A stretch of DNA of 64,000 bases from the NCBI RefSeq assembly GCF_003993775.1, contig NZ_RJRZ01000002.1, forward strand, positions 62,001 through 126,000, in the 5' to 3' direction. Within the stretch, counting starts at the first letter, position 1. Every line of letters starts with the position of its first letter. Position numbers and translations under genes: made by a program. This DNA comes from Frigidibacter oleivorans (GTDB lineage Bacteria > Pseudomonadota > Alphaproteobacteria > Rhodobacterales > Rhodobacteraceae). Under the pieces are notes generated by a model. The model was not told the origin of the DNA. It saw only the letters and a list, made by a program, of their open reading frames with translations, and did no database searches. This document shows, piece after piece, positions 10,538 through 17,765 of this stretch.

Positions 10538-10553
10538 GTATACATATGGATAC
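10538..10553. promoter_or_regulatory. Operator palindrome of the FCD/GntR regulator
   Basis: GTATACATATGGATAC is a 14-of-16 palindrome in the short divergent gap between the GntR gene and the AbrB-like gene. FCD-type GntR proteins favour GTATAC-containing palindromes. It lies 22 bp before the AbrB-like ATG and 35 bp before the GntR ATG, so a bound repressor would block both. Confidence 0.65.
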
Positions 10554-10575
10554 ATGTTCAGGCAAGGAGATCGTC

Positions 10576-11649
10576 ATGCCGGATCAGATGGTGCGTCGCG
10601 CCGGGACATTCGCGCTGGCGCTCGCGGGGGCCGGGCTGTTCCATGCCCTCGGCCTGCCCCTGCCGTTCCTGTTCGGGCCGATGACGCTGTGCCTGCTGGC
10701 GGCGCTGGCGGGGGCGCCGCTGAAGGGGATGGGCCTGCTGTCCACGCTAGCACGCACCGTCCTCGGCGCGGGGATCGGCGCCTCGATCACGCCCGAGGTG
10801 GTGCACCGCATTCCGCAGATGGCAGGCAGCGTGGCGCTGGTGCCGCTGTATGTGGTGCTGATCGGGCTGGTGGGCTTTCCCTTCTTCCGCCGGCTGGGGT
10901 TCGATCCCGTGACGGCATGGTATGCGGCCATGCCCGGCGGGCTGCAGGACATGGTGGCCTTCGGGCAGGAGGCGGGGGCGGATGTCCGCGCGCTGGCGCT
11001 GATCCATGCCACCCGCGTGCTGATCATCGTGACGCTGGCGCCGCTGATCCTGACCGGGCTCTACGACGCGGACCTGACCGGGGCCGTGGGCGCCGCCGCC
11101 CGCGATCTTCCGGCCGGCGAGCTGGCGCTGCTGGCCGCGGCGGCGGTGCTGGGCTGGAAGGTGGCGGAATGGCTGGGCCTGTTCGGCGCCACGATCCTCG
11201 GCCCGATGATCCTGACCGCGGCCCTGTCGCTGGCCGGGCTGATCCATACCCGCCCCCCGGCCGAGGCCATTCTGGCCGCGCAGCTGTTCATCGGGCTGGG
11301 GATCGGGGTGCAGTATGTGGGCGTGACGCTGCGGGAACTGCGCAGTTACGTGCTGTCGGGGCTGGCCTTCGTGGTGCTGCTGGCGGTGCTGGCCGCCCTG
11401 TTCACCGAGATCGTTACCCTGACCGGGCTGGCCCGCCCGGTCGAGGGGTTCCTGTCCTTCGCGCCCGGCGGGCAGGCGGAGATGACGGTGCTGGCGCTGG
11501 TCGCGGGCGCGGATCTGGGCTTCGTGATCCTTCACCATCTGACGCGGATGGTGGTGGTCATTCTGGGCGCCCCGGTCGCCGCGCGGCTGGCCGGGGCGGT
11601 GCGCGAAAAGCCGGGCGCTACGCCCGGGCCGCCAGAACCTCGGGATTGA
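10576..11649 (+). CDS. AbrB-family integral membrane protein (putative transporter)
   Basis: A 357-aa protein with about ten hydrophobic helices arranged as two similar halves, the AbrB duplication. LPFLFGPMTLCLLAAL (about 25-40) in the first half corresponds to LFGATILGPMILTAAL (about 200-215) in the second, and AAMPGGLQDMVAFGQEAGAD corresponds to FAPGGQAEMTVLALVAGAD. The start at ATG 10576 has AAGGAGA five bases before it. It has no link to the Bacillus AbrB regulator. It is divergent from the tcu operon across a shared operator, so it may export or import a tricarboxylate or an intermediate. Its last 32 bp overlap the convergent dehydrogenase gene. Substrate unknown. Confidence 0.8.
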   Translation: MPDQMVRRAGTFALALAGAGLFHALGLPLPFLFGPMTLCLLAALAGAPLKGMGLLSTLARTVLGAGIGASITPEVVHRIPQMAGSVALVPLYVVLIGLVGFPFFRRLGFDPVTAWYAAMPGGLQDMVAFGQEAGADVRALALIHATRVLIIVTLAPLILTGLYDADLTGAVGAAARDLPAGELALLAAAAVLGWKVAEWLGLFGATILGPMILTAALSLAGLIHTRPPAEAILAAQLFIGLGIGVQYVGVTLRELRSYVLSGLAFVVLLAVLAALFTEIVTLTGLARPVEGFLSFAPGGQAEMTVLALVAGADLGFVILHHLTRMVVVILGAPVAARLAGAVREKPGATPGPPEPRD

Positions 11650-12595
11650 TCATGTGGGTCGGCGCGCCGGCCGCATAGGCGTTGACCTGATCGAAGATGT
11701 CGCTGAACTGCAGGTCGAACTCGTCCTCGGTCACATAGCCGATATGGGGCGTGGGCAGCACGTTCGGATGCACCAGCAGCGGATGGCGCGTGTCGCGCAA
11801 GGGTTCTTCGTCGAAGACGTCCACGGCGGCATGGATGCGTCCCCGGGCGATTTCCGCCTCCAGCACCCCCGGCGCGATCAGGCCCGACCGCGACGTGTTC
11901 ACCAGCAGGCTGCGCGGGCGCATCGCGGCAAGATCGGCGGCGGTGATGATGCCCTTCGTGTCCGGCTTCAGCCGCACATGCAGGCTGACGATGTCCGAGG
12001 TCGCGAAGAACGCCTCGCGGCTGTCGGGGACGGTCTTGCCATCGGCCGCCGCGCGGGCGCGACCCGCCTCGGACGCCCACCACTGCACCCGCATGCCAAG
12101 CGCCTCGGCATAGCCCTCGACCGCCCGGGCGATCCGGCCATAGCCGTAAAGGCCCAGCACCCGCCCCCGCAGCGTGCGGCCGACCCCCATCTGCCAGTCG
12201 CCCTGCCGAAGGCTGGCAACCTGCTGCGGGATCTGGCGCAGGCTGGCCAGCATCAGCGTCAGGGTCAGTTCGGCGGCGGCATAGGACGGCGTGTCCGCAT
12301 GCATGTTGGAACACAGCAGCACCCCGTTGCGGGTGCAGGCGGGCACATCGACATGCGGATAGACGCTGCGTTGGCTGATCAGGCGCAGGTTGGGCAGGCG
12401 GTCCAGCAGGTCGGCACCGATGCGGGTGCGTTCGCGGAACAGCACCAGCGCCTCGGCCTCCCCGAGCCGTTCGGCCAGACGGGCCGGGTCGGGTTCGTGA
12501 TCCGTCCAGACCGTCACGTCATGCCCGGCGAGCCGCCCGAAACAGGGCAGCCCCCGCAGCGTGTCGAACCAGTCGTCGAGGATGTGGACCTTCAC
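11618..12595 (-). CDS. D-isomer-specific 2-hydroxyacid dehydrogenase
   Basis: A 325-aa NAD(P)-dependent dehydrogenase interconverting a D-2-hydroxy acid and a 2-keto acid. The Rossmann motif LGLYGYGRIA is at about 147-156, and the catalytic triad is visible: Arg236 (NTSRSG), Glu264 (FDEEPL) and His284 (PTPHIGY). The start is GTG 12595, coupled by GTGA to the stop of the prpF-like gene and preceded by GGGACGG; longer frames upstream are overlap artefacts. Pairing with an isomerase and tricarboxylate transport suggests a hydroxy-tricarboxylate or a C4/C5 product as substrate, but the family is too broad to say which. Confidence 0.85.
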   Translation of the reverse strand: MKVHILDDWFDTLRGLPCFGRLAGHDVTVWTDHEPDPARLAERLGEAEALVLFRERTRIGADLLDRLPNLRLISQRSVYPHVDVPACTRNGVLLCSNMHADTPSYAAAELTLTLMLASLRQIPQQVASLRQGDWQMGVGRTLRGRVLGLYGYGRIARAVEGYAEALGMRVQWWASEAGRARAAADGKTVPDSREAFFATSDIVSLHVRLKPDTKGIITAADLAAMRPRSLLVNTSRSGLIAPGVLEAEIARGRIHAAVDVFDEEPLRDTRHPLLVHPNVLPTPHIGYVTEDEFDLQFSDIFDQVNAYAAGAPTHMINPEVLAARA

Positions 12596-13683
12596 TTTCC
12601 GTCCCACACCGAACCGGGCACCATCACCTCGCCCCGTGCCAGCAGCCGCGCGGTCCGCAGCAGGCCGGCGGATTTCAGGGCGAATCCGCTGTCGCCCATC
12701 TCGTAATCCACGGTCACGTCGATGACGCCGCCGGGATGTTCGATCAGCACCAGCGCCGGCGTGCCCTCGGGCCGGGTGAACAGACCCTCGGCCACGGTGC
12801 CGGGGGTGAGGACGCAGGAGGCGAGGCATTGCGCCCCGGTCACGGCCATGGTGGGGTGGCAGCTCCACGGCATGAAATAGCGGGCGGCGATGGTGCCGCC
12901 GGCGCGCGGTTCGGCCAGCAGGGCGAATTTCGGTGTCACCGATTTCGACACGTCGCCCATGCCCATCCGCCGCCCGGCCTCCTGCCGGATCGGCTCCATC
13001 CGGGCATAGAAGTCGCGGTTGGCGTCCAGGTCGGCCGCGGTTTCATGGCCGGTCAGCCCGAAGTCGGCGGCACGGGCGATGGCGATCGGCATCGCCACAT
13101 CCATGCAGGTGACCTCGATCCCGTCGATGGTGTCGCGCAGCGCGCCCGTGGGCAACAGCGCCCCGGTGACCGAGCCCACGACATCCATGAAGTTCAGATA
13201 GATCGGCGCGGCGGTGCCGGGGACGCCGTCGATGGCGGCCTCGCCCTCGTATTCCACCGCGCCGCCGGGGGTGCGGATCACCGCCTCGACCTTGGCGCCG
13301 GTGTTGACCGAGCGGATGCGGATGCGCGTCACGTCACCCTGCGGGGCGACCAGCCCCATCTCGACCGCGGCGGGGCCGACGCCGGACAGGATGTTGCCGC
13401 AGGTGGGCTTGAAGTCCACCAGCCGGTCCTCGACGCTGACCTGGGCGAAGAAATAGTCGATGTCGCAGTCGGGCGCCTCGGACCGCGACAGCATCGCCAC
13501 CTTGGTGGTGACGGCCGCGCCGCCGCCGATGCCGTCGATGTTCAGCTTCTGCCCCGACCCGAGCACCGAGACCAGCACGCGGGCCAGCATGTCCTGATCG
13601 GCGGGCAGATCCTCGCGCCGGAAATACGGCCCGCGCGAGGTGCCGCCGCGGAAGAAGTGATAGGGAATCGGGGTCTGGGCCAT
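12592..13683 (-). CDS. PrpF/GalD-family isomerase (4-oxalomesaconate tautomerase or aconitate-type isomerase)
   Basis: A 363-aa cofactor-free isomerase of the diaminopimelate-epimerase fold. Members include PrpF (2-methyl-aconitate isomerase) and GalD (4-oxalomesaconate tautomerase). The opening PYHFFRGGTSRGPYF (7-21), DGIGGGAAVTTKVAM (about 50-64, with its lysine) and KPTCGNILSGVGP (92-104, with C95) match the active-site regions. GTSRG plus the long middle insert resembles GalD slightly more than PrpF. No propionate or gallate genes are near; the neighbours are tcu, tct and a hydroxyacid dehydrogenase, so a trans/cis-aconitate or related double-bond shift is a reasonable guess. It has a good ribosome site (GGAGG) and lies downstream of the hairpin that ends the tct operon. 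Confidence 0.82.
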   Translation of the reverse strand: MAQTPIPYHFFRGGTSRGPYFRREDLPADQDMLARVLVSVLGSGQKLNIDGIGGGAAVTTKVAMLSRSEAPDCDIDYFFAQVSVEDRLVDFKPTCGNILSGVGPAAVEMGLVAPQGDVTRIRIRSVNTGAKVEAVIRTPGGAVEYEGEAAIDGVPGTAAPIYLNFMDVVGSVTGALLPTGALRDTIDGIEVTCMDVAMPIAIARAADFGLTGHETAADLDANRDFYARMEPIRQEAGRRMGMGDVSKSVTPKFALLAEPRAGGTIAARYFMPWSCHPTMAVTGAQCLASCVLTPGTVAEGLFTRPEGTPALVLIEHPGGVIDVTVDYEMGDSGFALKSAGLLRTARLLARGEVMVPGSVWDGK

Positions 13684-13709
13684 GCGTGCCTCCGTCCGGA
13701 ACTGGGAAA

Positions 13710-13732
13710 GGCCCGCGCGGTCAGCGCGGGCC
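13710..13732 (-). terminator. Intrinsic terminator of the tct transporter operon
   Basis: On the minus strand GGCCCGCGC, loop TGACC, GCGCGGGCC form a perfect 9-bp stem followed by TTTCCC, directly after the stop of the tctA-tctB fusion. It separates tctC-tctAB from the prpF-like gene, although read-through is possible because the gap is only 57 bp. Confidence 0.7.
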
Positions 13733-13740
13733 GGATGCGA

Positions 13741-15735
13741 TCAGCGGAAGGGCCAAGGCAGGTCGACGTAGTATTGCAGCAGGCCCGAGGGGAAGTTGAG
13801 CGACAATAGCCACGCCGCCAGAATGATTCCACCCACTGCCCAGGCCGTCATGTGCAGGCTTTGCAGCCAGCTGGCCCTGACCCGCAGCCGCATGAAGACC
13901 ATGAAGAACACCGCCACGCCCAGCACGAAGCCGCCCAGCGTGGACAACAGCACCAGCGCCGCCAGCCAGGCGAGGCCGGACCAGATGCCATAGACGCCGG
14001 GCTTGCCGACATGCTCGCCCGTCAGCTCGCTGTCGAAATGCGAATGGTGGCCGGTCTTGCCGAACCACAGTTCCCACAGCAGCACCGCCACCATCACCAG
14101 CCCGACGATGGACACCGACAGCGGAAAGACCTTGCCGAGGAAGTCGTGCTGCAGCGCGTCCCAGAAGGCCAGCGCCATGGCCGCCAGCACCAGCGCGGCG
14201 AAACCGATCTGCGGCAGATGCGCCTGGAACTGCGGCACGTCGGGGGCCTTGTCGTCGACCGGGCCGAGCTTGCCGTGTTCGTCCACGCGGTTGCGCAGCC
14301 CGAAGATCACCGAGGCCAGCGTCAGCAGGCCGATGATGATGACGCCCGGACGGCCGAGGAACGACCAGCCGTTGAACTGCACCGCCTGATACAGGAACGT
14401 CTCGGCCTGCGGGGCCAGCACGTAACCGATCAGCAGCGCCGGACGCGACCAGCCGAACCGCTTCATCAGCACGCCCACCACGCCAAGCACCAGCAGCGCC
14501 AGCAGGTCGTTGACCGACCGGGTGGACTGGAAGGCCGCGAAGGCGATCATCACCATCAGGAAGGGTGCCATGTACTGGAACGGCACCTTGGTCAGCCCGG
14601 CGATCGGACGGGCCAGCGCCACGCAGGCGATCGCCCCGAAGATGTTGGCCAGCGCCAGCGACCAGATCATCGTGTAGGTCAGGTGCAGGTCGGTGGTGAC
14701 CATCGACGGGCCGGGCTCGATCCCGATCAGGACCATGCAGCCCAGGAACACCGCCATCGCCCCCGATCCGGGAATGCCGAACAGGATGGTCGGCAGCATG
14801 GCGCCGCCGGTCATGGCGTTGTTGGCGCTTTCCGGCGCGATCACGCCGCGGATGTCGCCCTTGCCGAATTCCGAGGTGTCCTTGGTGGTCTGCACGGCAT
14901 GGCCATAGGCGATCCAGTCCACGACCGATCCGCCCAGACCCGGGATCACGCCGACCATGCAGCCCACGGCCGCGCAACGCAGCGACAGGAACCAGTTCGC
15001 GGCCCAGTCGCGGATGCCGCGGGTCCAGCCCTTGCCCAGCGGCATCTCGCCCGCGATGGCCTGGTTGGCGCGCATCAGGTCGACGATCTCGGGGATGGCG
15101 AAGACGCCCATACCGACCACGACCAGCGGGATGCCGTCGTACAGATACTCGACATCGAAGACCATCCGGAACTCGCCCGTGGCCGGGGCCGCCCCGATCG
15201 AGCCGATGACCAGACCGATGCAGCAGGCGCCGATGCCTTTCACGAGGCTGCGCCCCGACAGCACGGCGACCATCGACAGGCCCAGAAGCGCCAGCATGAA
15301 CAGTTCGGCCGAGCCGAAGGCAAGGATGACCGGCCGCGCGATGAAGACGAAGCCCGTCAGCACCACCGCCCCGAACACCCCGCCGAACATCGACGAGATG
15401 AAGGCGGTGGACAGGGCGCGGGCAGCCTCGCCCTTCTTGGCCAGCGGGAAGCCGTCCAGCACGGTGGCCTGACTGGACGATCCGCCCGGAATGCCCAGGA
15501 GGATGGAGGAGAAGGTATCCCCCGTGGGCATGATGGCCAGAAGCCCGATCAGCATGGCCAGCGCCGAGACCTGATCCATCCCGTAGATGAAGGGGATCAG
15601 CAGCGACAGGCCGGCGATTCCGCCCAGTGCGGGCAGCACGCCGATCATCAGCCCGACGAGCAGCCCGAGGAACATGTACGCCAAGTGCTGCAGGCTCAGA
15701 AGCTCGGACAAGGCGAGAACTAGGGTATCGACCAC
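13741..15735 (-). CDS. tctA: TctA-TctB fusion, tripartite tricarboxylate transporter membrane subunits
   Basis: A 664-aa inner-membrane protein. Residues about 1-500 are a full TctA permease with the family signatures LGGIAGLSLLIPF and the GIPGSGAMAVFLG region; TctA alone is about 500 aa. After a hydrophilic linker (about 490-515), four more helices with the pattern of TctB (about 520-660) follow in the same frame with no stop. One polypeptide thus supplies both membrane subunits. The start is GTG 15735. It works with TctC, 113 bp upstream on the same strand, to import a tri- or dicarboxylate with sodium or protons. The substrate is inferred as a tricarboxylate from the tcu and tctDE neighbours. 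Confidence 0.9.
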   Translation of the reverse strand: MVDTLVLALSELLSLQHLAYMFLGLLVGLMIGVLPALGGIAGLSLLIPFIYGMDQVSALAMLIGLLAIMPTGDTFSSILLGIPGGSSSQATVLDGFPLAKKGEAARALSTAFISSMFGGVFGAVVLTGFVFIARPVILAFGSAELFMLALLGLSMVAVLSGRSLVKGIGACCIGLVIGSIGAAPATGEFRMVFDVEYLYDGIPLVVVGMGVFAIPEIVDLMRANQAIAGEMPLGKGWTRGIRDWAANWFLSLRCAAVGCMVGVIPGLGGSVVDWIAYGHAVQTTKDTSEFGKGDIRGVIAPESANNAMTGGAMLPTILFGIPGSGAMAVFLGCMVLIGIEPGPSMVTTDLHLTYTMIWSLALANIFGAIACVALARPIAGLTKVPFQYMAPFLMVMIAFAAFQSTRSVNDLLALLVLGVVGVLMKRFGWSRPALLIGYVLAPQAETFLYQAVQFNGWSFLGRPGVIIIGLLTLASVIFGLRNRVDEHGKLGPVDDKAPDVPQFQAHLPQIGFAALVLAAMALAFWDALQHDFLGKVFPLSVSIVGLVMVAVLLWELWFGKTGHHSHFDSELTGEHVGKPGVYGIWSGLAWLAALVLLSTLGGFVLGVAVFFMVFMRLRVRASWLQSLHMTAWAVGGIILAAWLLSLNFPSGLLQYYVDLPWPFR

Positions 15736-15795
15736 GGAGGACTCTCCCGTGTTGATCGCGGCAACCGCGACAGGTCAGCGAAGACGAAAAGGGGA

Positions 15796-15826
15796 GGGGC
15801 GGACATCCGGTCCCGGAGCCCGCCCC
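15796..15826 (-). terminator. Intercistronic hairpin between tctC and tctAB
   Basis: In the 113-bp gap, minus-strand GGGGCGG pairs with CCGCCCC around a GC-rich loop and is followed by CTCCCCTTTTCG. Partial termination here would give more binding protein than permease, a known arrangement for solute-binding-protein transporters. The hairpin is visible; attenuation is inferred. Confidence 0.45.
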
Positions 15827-15848
15827 CGTCAGATATCGAGGGGCGCGA

Positions 15849-16955
15849 TCAGTCCTCGCCCAGCTTCACACCGTATTCGGTGGCCAGCGTCTCGGCCACT
15901 CGGGTGCGCAGTTCGGGCGCGATGGTCGTGCCGCTTTCGAACAGGGCCTGCGCCAGCGGACCGGTGACCTGCCCGTAGGTGCCCAGCACCGTTTCGGCAT
16001 TGGCCTGATAGTCCGGGTCGGCCTTCATGTCCTCGAAGGCCTTCTGGTAGGCGGCCACGATCTCGTCCGGGGTGTCCTTGGGCAGGAACACCATCTTCTG
16101 CGCGGGGAACCCGGCGGTGAAGAAGGCGAAATAGGCCTCATAGTCCGGGCCCGAGGGCGGGGCGCCGGTCAGCGTCTCGTAAGCCTCGACGAAAGAGGGC
16201 AGGTCCGGGAAGGTGGGGTCGCGCACGACCTCGCCGGCCTCGTTCAGGACGCCCCAGCTGAACAGCGGCACGGCCTCGCCGGCATCGACCAGCGGCTGGA
16301 CGTTCTTCAGATAGGCCGAGGAGGTCTGGTAGTCGATATTGACCTCGCCCCGCTCGAAGGCCAGCCGGCCATCGCCGCGGCCCTTGAAGCCGAAGACGTG
16401 CTGCACGTCGAGACCCATCAGCCGGAAGCCCAGCAGCGGCACGAGATCCAGCGAGGTCGCGCCCTGGCTGGCATAGACCAGCTCCTTGTCCTTCAGCATC
16501 GCGATGTCCTGCGGACCGGTCAGCCCGAGATCCGGCGTCGTGTAGACCACGCCGCCGGTGGGGCCGGCCATCGCGATCTTCCAGTCCTTGTATTCATAGC
16601 GCACCCGCGGGTCGCCCAGCAGGTAGGGGAACTGGGTCGAGCCCGAGGTGCCGAGGATCATCAGCCCGTCGGGCTTGGCCCGCGCGGCGAAGAGGTTGGT
16701 CCCCTTGGTGGACCCGCCACCCGGTTCGTTCACCACGATCACCGTCGGCTGGCCCGGCAGATATTTGGACAGCAGCGGCGCGTTGAACCGCGCCCAGGTG
16801 TCCGATCCGCCACCCGCCGAGAACGGGATGATCCATTCGATCGTCTCGCCCGAAAAATCGACTTCGGCGGCGGCCGGTCCGGCCAGGCCGAGTGCGACCG
16901 CGCAAGCCGCGACACCAAGTGCAAAGCGGCGCGTGAAACCCACTGGTTCAGACAT
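15849..16955 (-). CDS. tctC: TctC/Bug-family tricarboxylate-binding periplasmic protein
   Basis: A 368-aa secreted binding protein. From ATG 16955 (AGGAGG just upstream) it begins with an RRF motif and a hydrophobic stretch ending GLAGPAAAE, a signal peptide cleaved at about residue 32; the upstream frame to 17051 has no start support. The mature part opens IEWIIPFSAGGGSDTWAR, the Bug/TctC ligand loop, then VVNEPGGGSTKGTNLFAA. It captures the carboxylate for the TctA-TctB fusion. It is divergent from tctD, which should activate it. At 368 aa it is longer than the common 320-aa Bug proteins, as seen in a subset of TctC proteins. Confidence 0.9.
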   Translation of the reverse strand: MSEPVGFTRRFALGVAACAVALGLAGPAAAEVDFSGETIEWIIPFSAGGGSDTWARFNAPLLSKYLPGQPTVIVVNEPGGGSTKGTNLFAARAKPDGLMILGTSGSTQFPYLLGDPRVRYEYKDWKIAMAGPTGGVVYTTPDLGLTGPQDIAMLKDKELVYASQGATSLDLVPLLGFRLMGLDVQHVFGFKGRGDGRLAFERGEVNIDYQTSSAYLKNVQPLVDAGEAVPLFSWGVLNEAGEVVRDPTFPDLPSFVEAYETLTGAPPSGPDYEAYFAFFTAGFPAQKMVFLPKDTPDEIVAAYQKAFEDMKADPDYQANAETVLGTYGQVTGPLAQALFESGTTIAPELRTRVAETLATEYGVKLGED

Positions 16956-17064
16956 TCTTGTTCCTCCCTCTCTTGTCAGGTGCGCCCCGCAATGGCGTTC
17001 GGGCGCGATGCCGTTCTTGATTTCTCCTCCGAAGAACAGCCTGATGCACACCTAAGGGAGAATT

Positions 17065-17080
17065 CTGTCGGAAACCTGTC
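17065..17080. promoter_or_regulatory. Candidate TctD direct-repeat box
   Basis: CTGTC occurs at 17065-17069 and again at 17076-17080, an 11-bp period expected for tandem binding of an OmpR-type regulator. It lies in the 144-bp gap between divergent tctC and tctD, 20 bp before the tctD ATG. Binding by TctD is inferred. Confidence 0.4.
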
Positions 17081-17099
17081 TGCCATAAAAGGGCTTTTG

Positions 17100-17765
17100 A
17101 TGCGGATCGTTCTGGTGGAAGACAACCCGAGCCTGGCCAAGGGCATTGAAAATGCTTTGAAAGATCAGGGTCATGCCGTGGATCATCTCGAAGACGGCCT
17201 CGACGGCGATGCCTTCCTGTCGCGCCAGCGCGCGGATGTGGCCATCGTGGACGTCAACCTTCCGCGGCTGTCGGGCCTGGAAATCATCCGGCGGGCACGG
17301 GCGCGGCGCGACACCATCCCCATCCTGATTCTGACCGCACGGGGCAAGACGTCGGAACGGGTCGAGGGGCTGGATGCCGGAGCGGACGACTACCTCGTGA
17401 AACCCTTCGACATGGAAGAACTCGTCGCCCGCCTGCGCGCCCTCGCGCGCCGCCGCCCGGAAGTGGCCCTCTCGCGCGAGCCGGTGGGACAGCTGGTCTA
17501 TGACCGGGAACAGCGCAGCGTCTGGCATGGCGAGCGTAGCCTGAACCTGCCCCGGCGCGAACTGGCGCTGTTCGAGGTGCTGCTGGAGAACCGGGGCCGG
17601 CTGATCGAGAAGGACCGGATCGCCGACGCGCTGTACGGCACCGGCGCGCCGGTAGAGCCGAACGCGGTGGAACTGCTGGTGTCCCGCTTGCGGCGCAAGA
17701 TCGACGGGTCCGGCGTCACCATCCGCACCGCCCGCGGCCTTGGCTACATGCTGGACGAAGGATGA
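17100..17765 (+). CDS. tctD: OmpR-family response regulator TctD
   Basis: A 221-aa two-component response regulator. The receiver domain (1-115) has the acidic pocket E7/D8, the phospho-acceptor D51 (VAIVDVNLP), T83-type LTARG and K104 (DDYLVKPFD). The C-terminal winged helix (about 130-221) ends VEPNAVELLVSRLRRKI and TARGLGYML, the OmpR/PhoB DNA-binding form. The real start is ATG 17100; the open frame upstream runs over tctC on the other strand. It overlaps tctE by ATGA. Together with TctE it should switch on the divergent tctC-tctAB genes when tricarboxylate is present, as in Salmonella tctDE. Confidence 0.9.
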   Translation: MRIVLVEDNPSLAKGIENALKDQGHAVDHLEDGLDGDAFLSRQRADVAIVDVNLPRLSGLEIIRRARARRDTIPILILTARGKTSERVEGLDAGADDYLVKPFDMEELVARLRALARRRPEVALSREPVGQLVYDREQRSVWHGERSLNLPRRELALFEVLLENRGRLIEKDRIADALYGTGAPVEPNAVELLVSRLRRKIDGSGVTIRTARGLGYMLDEG

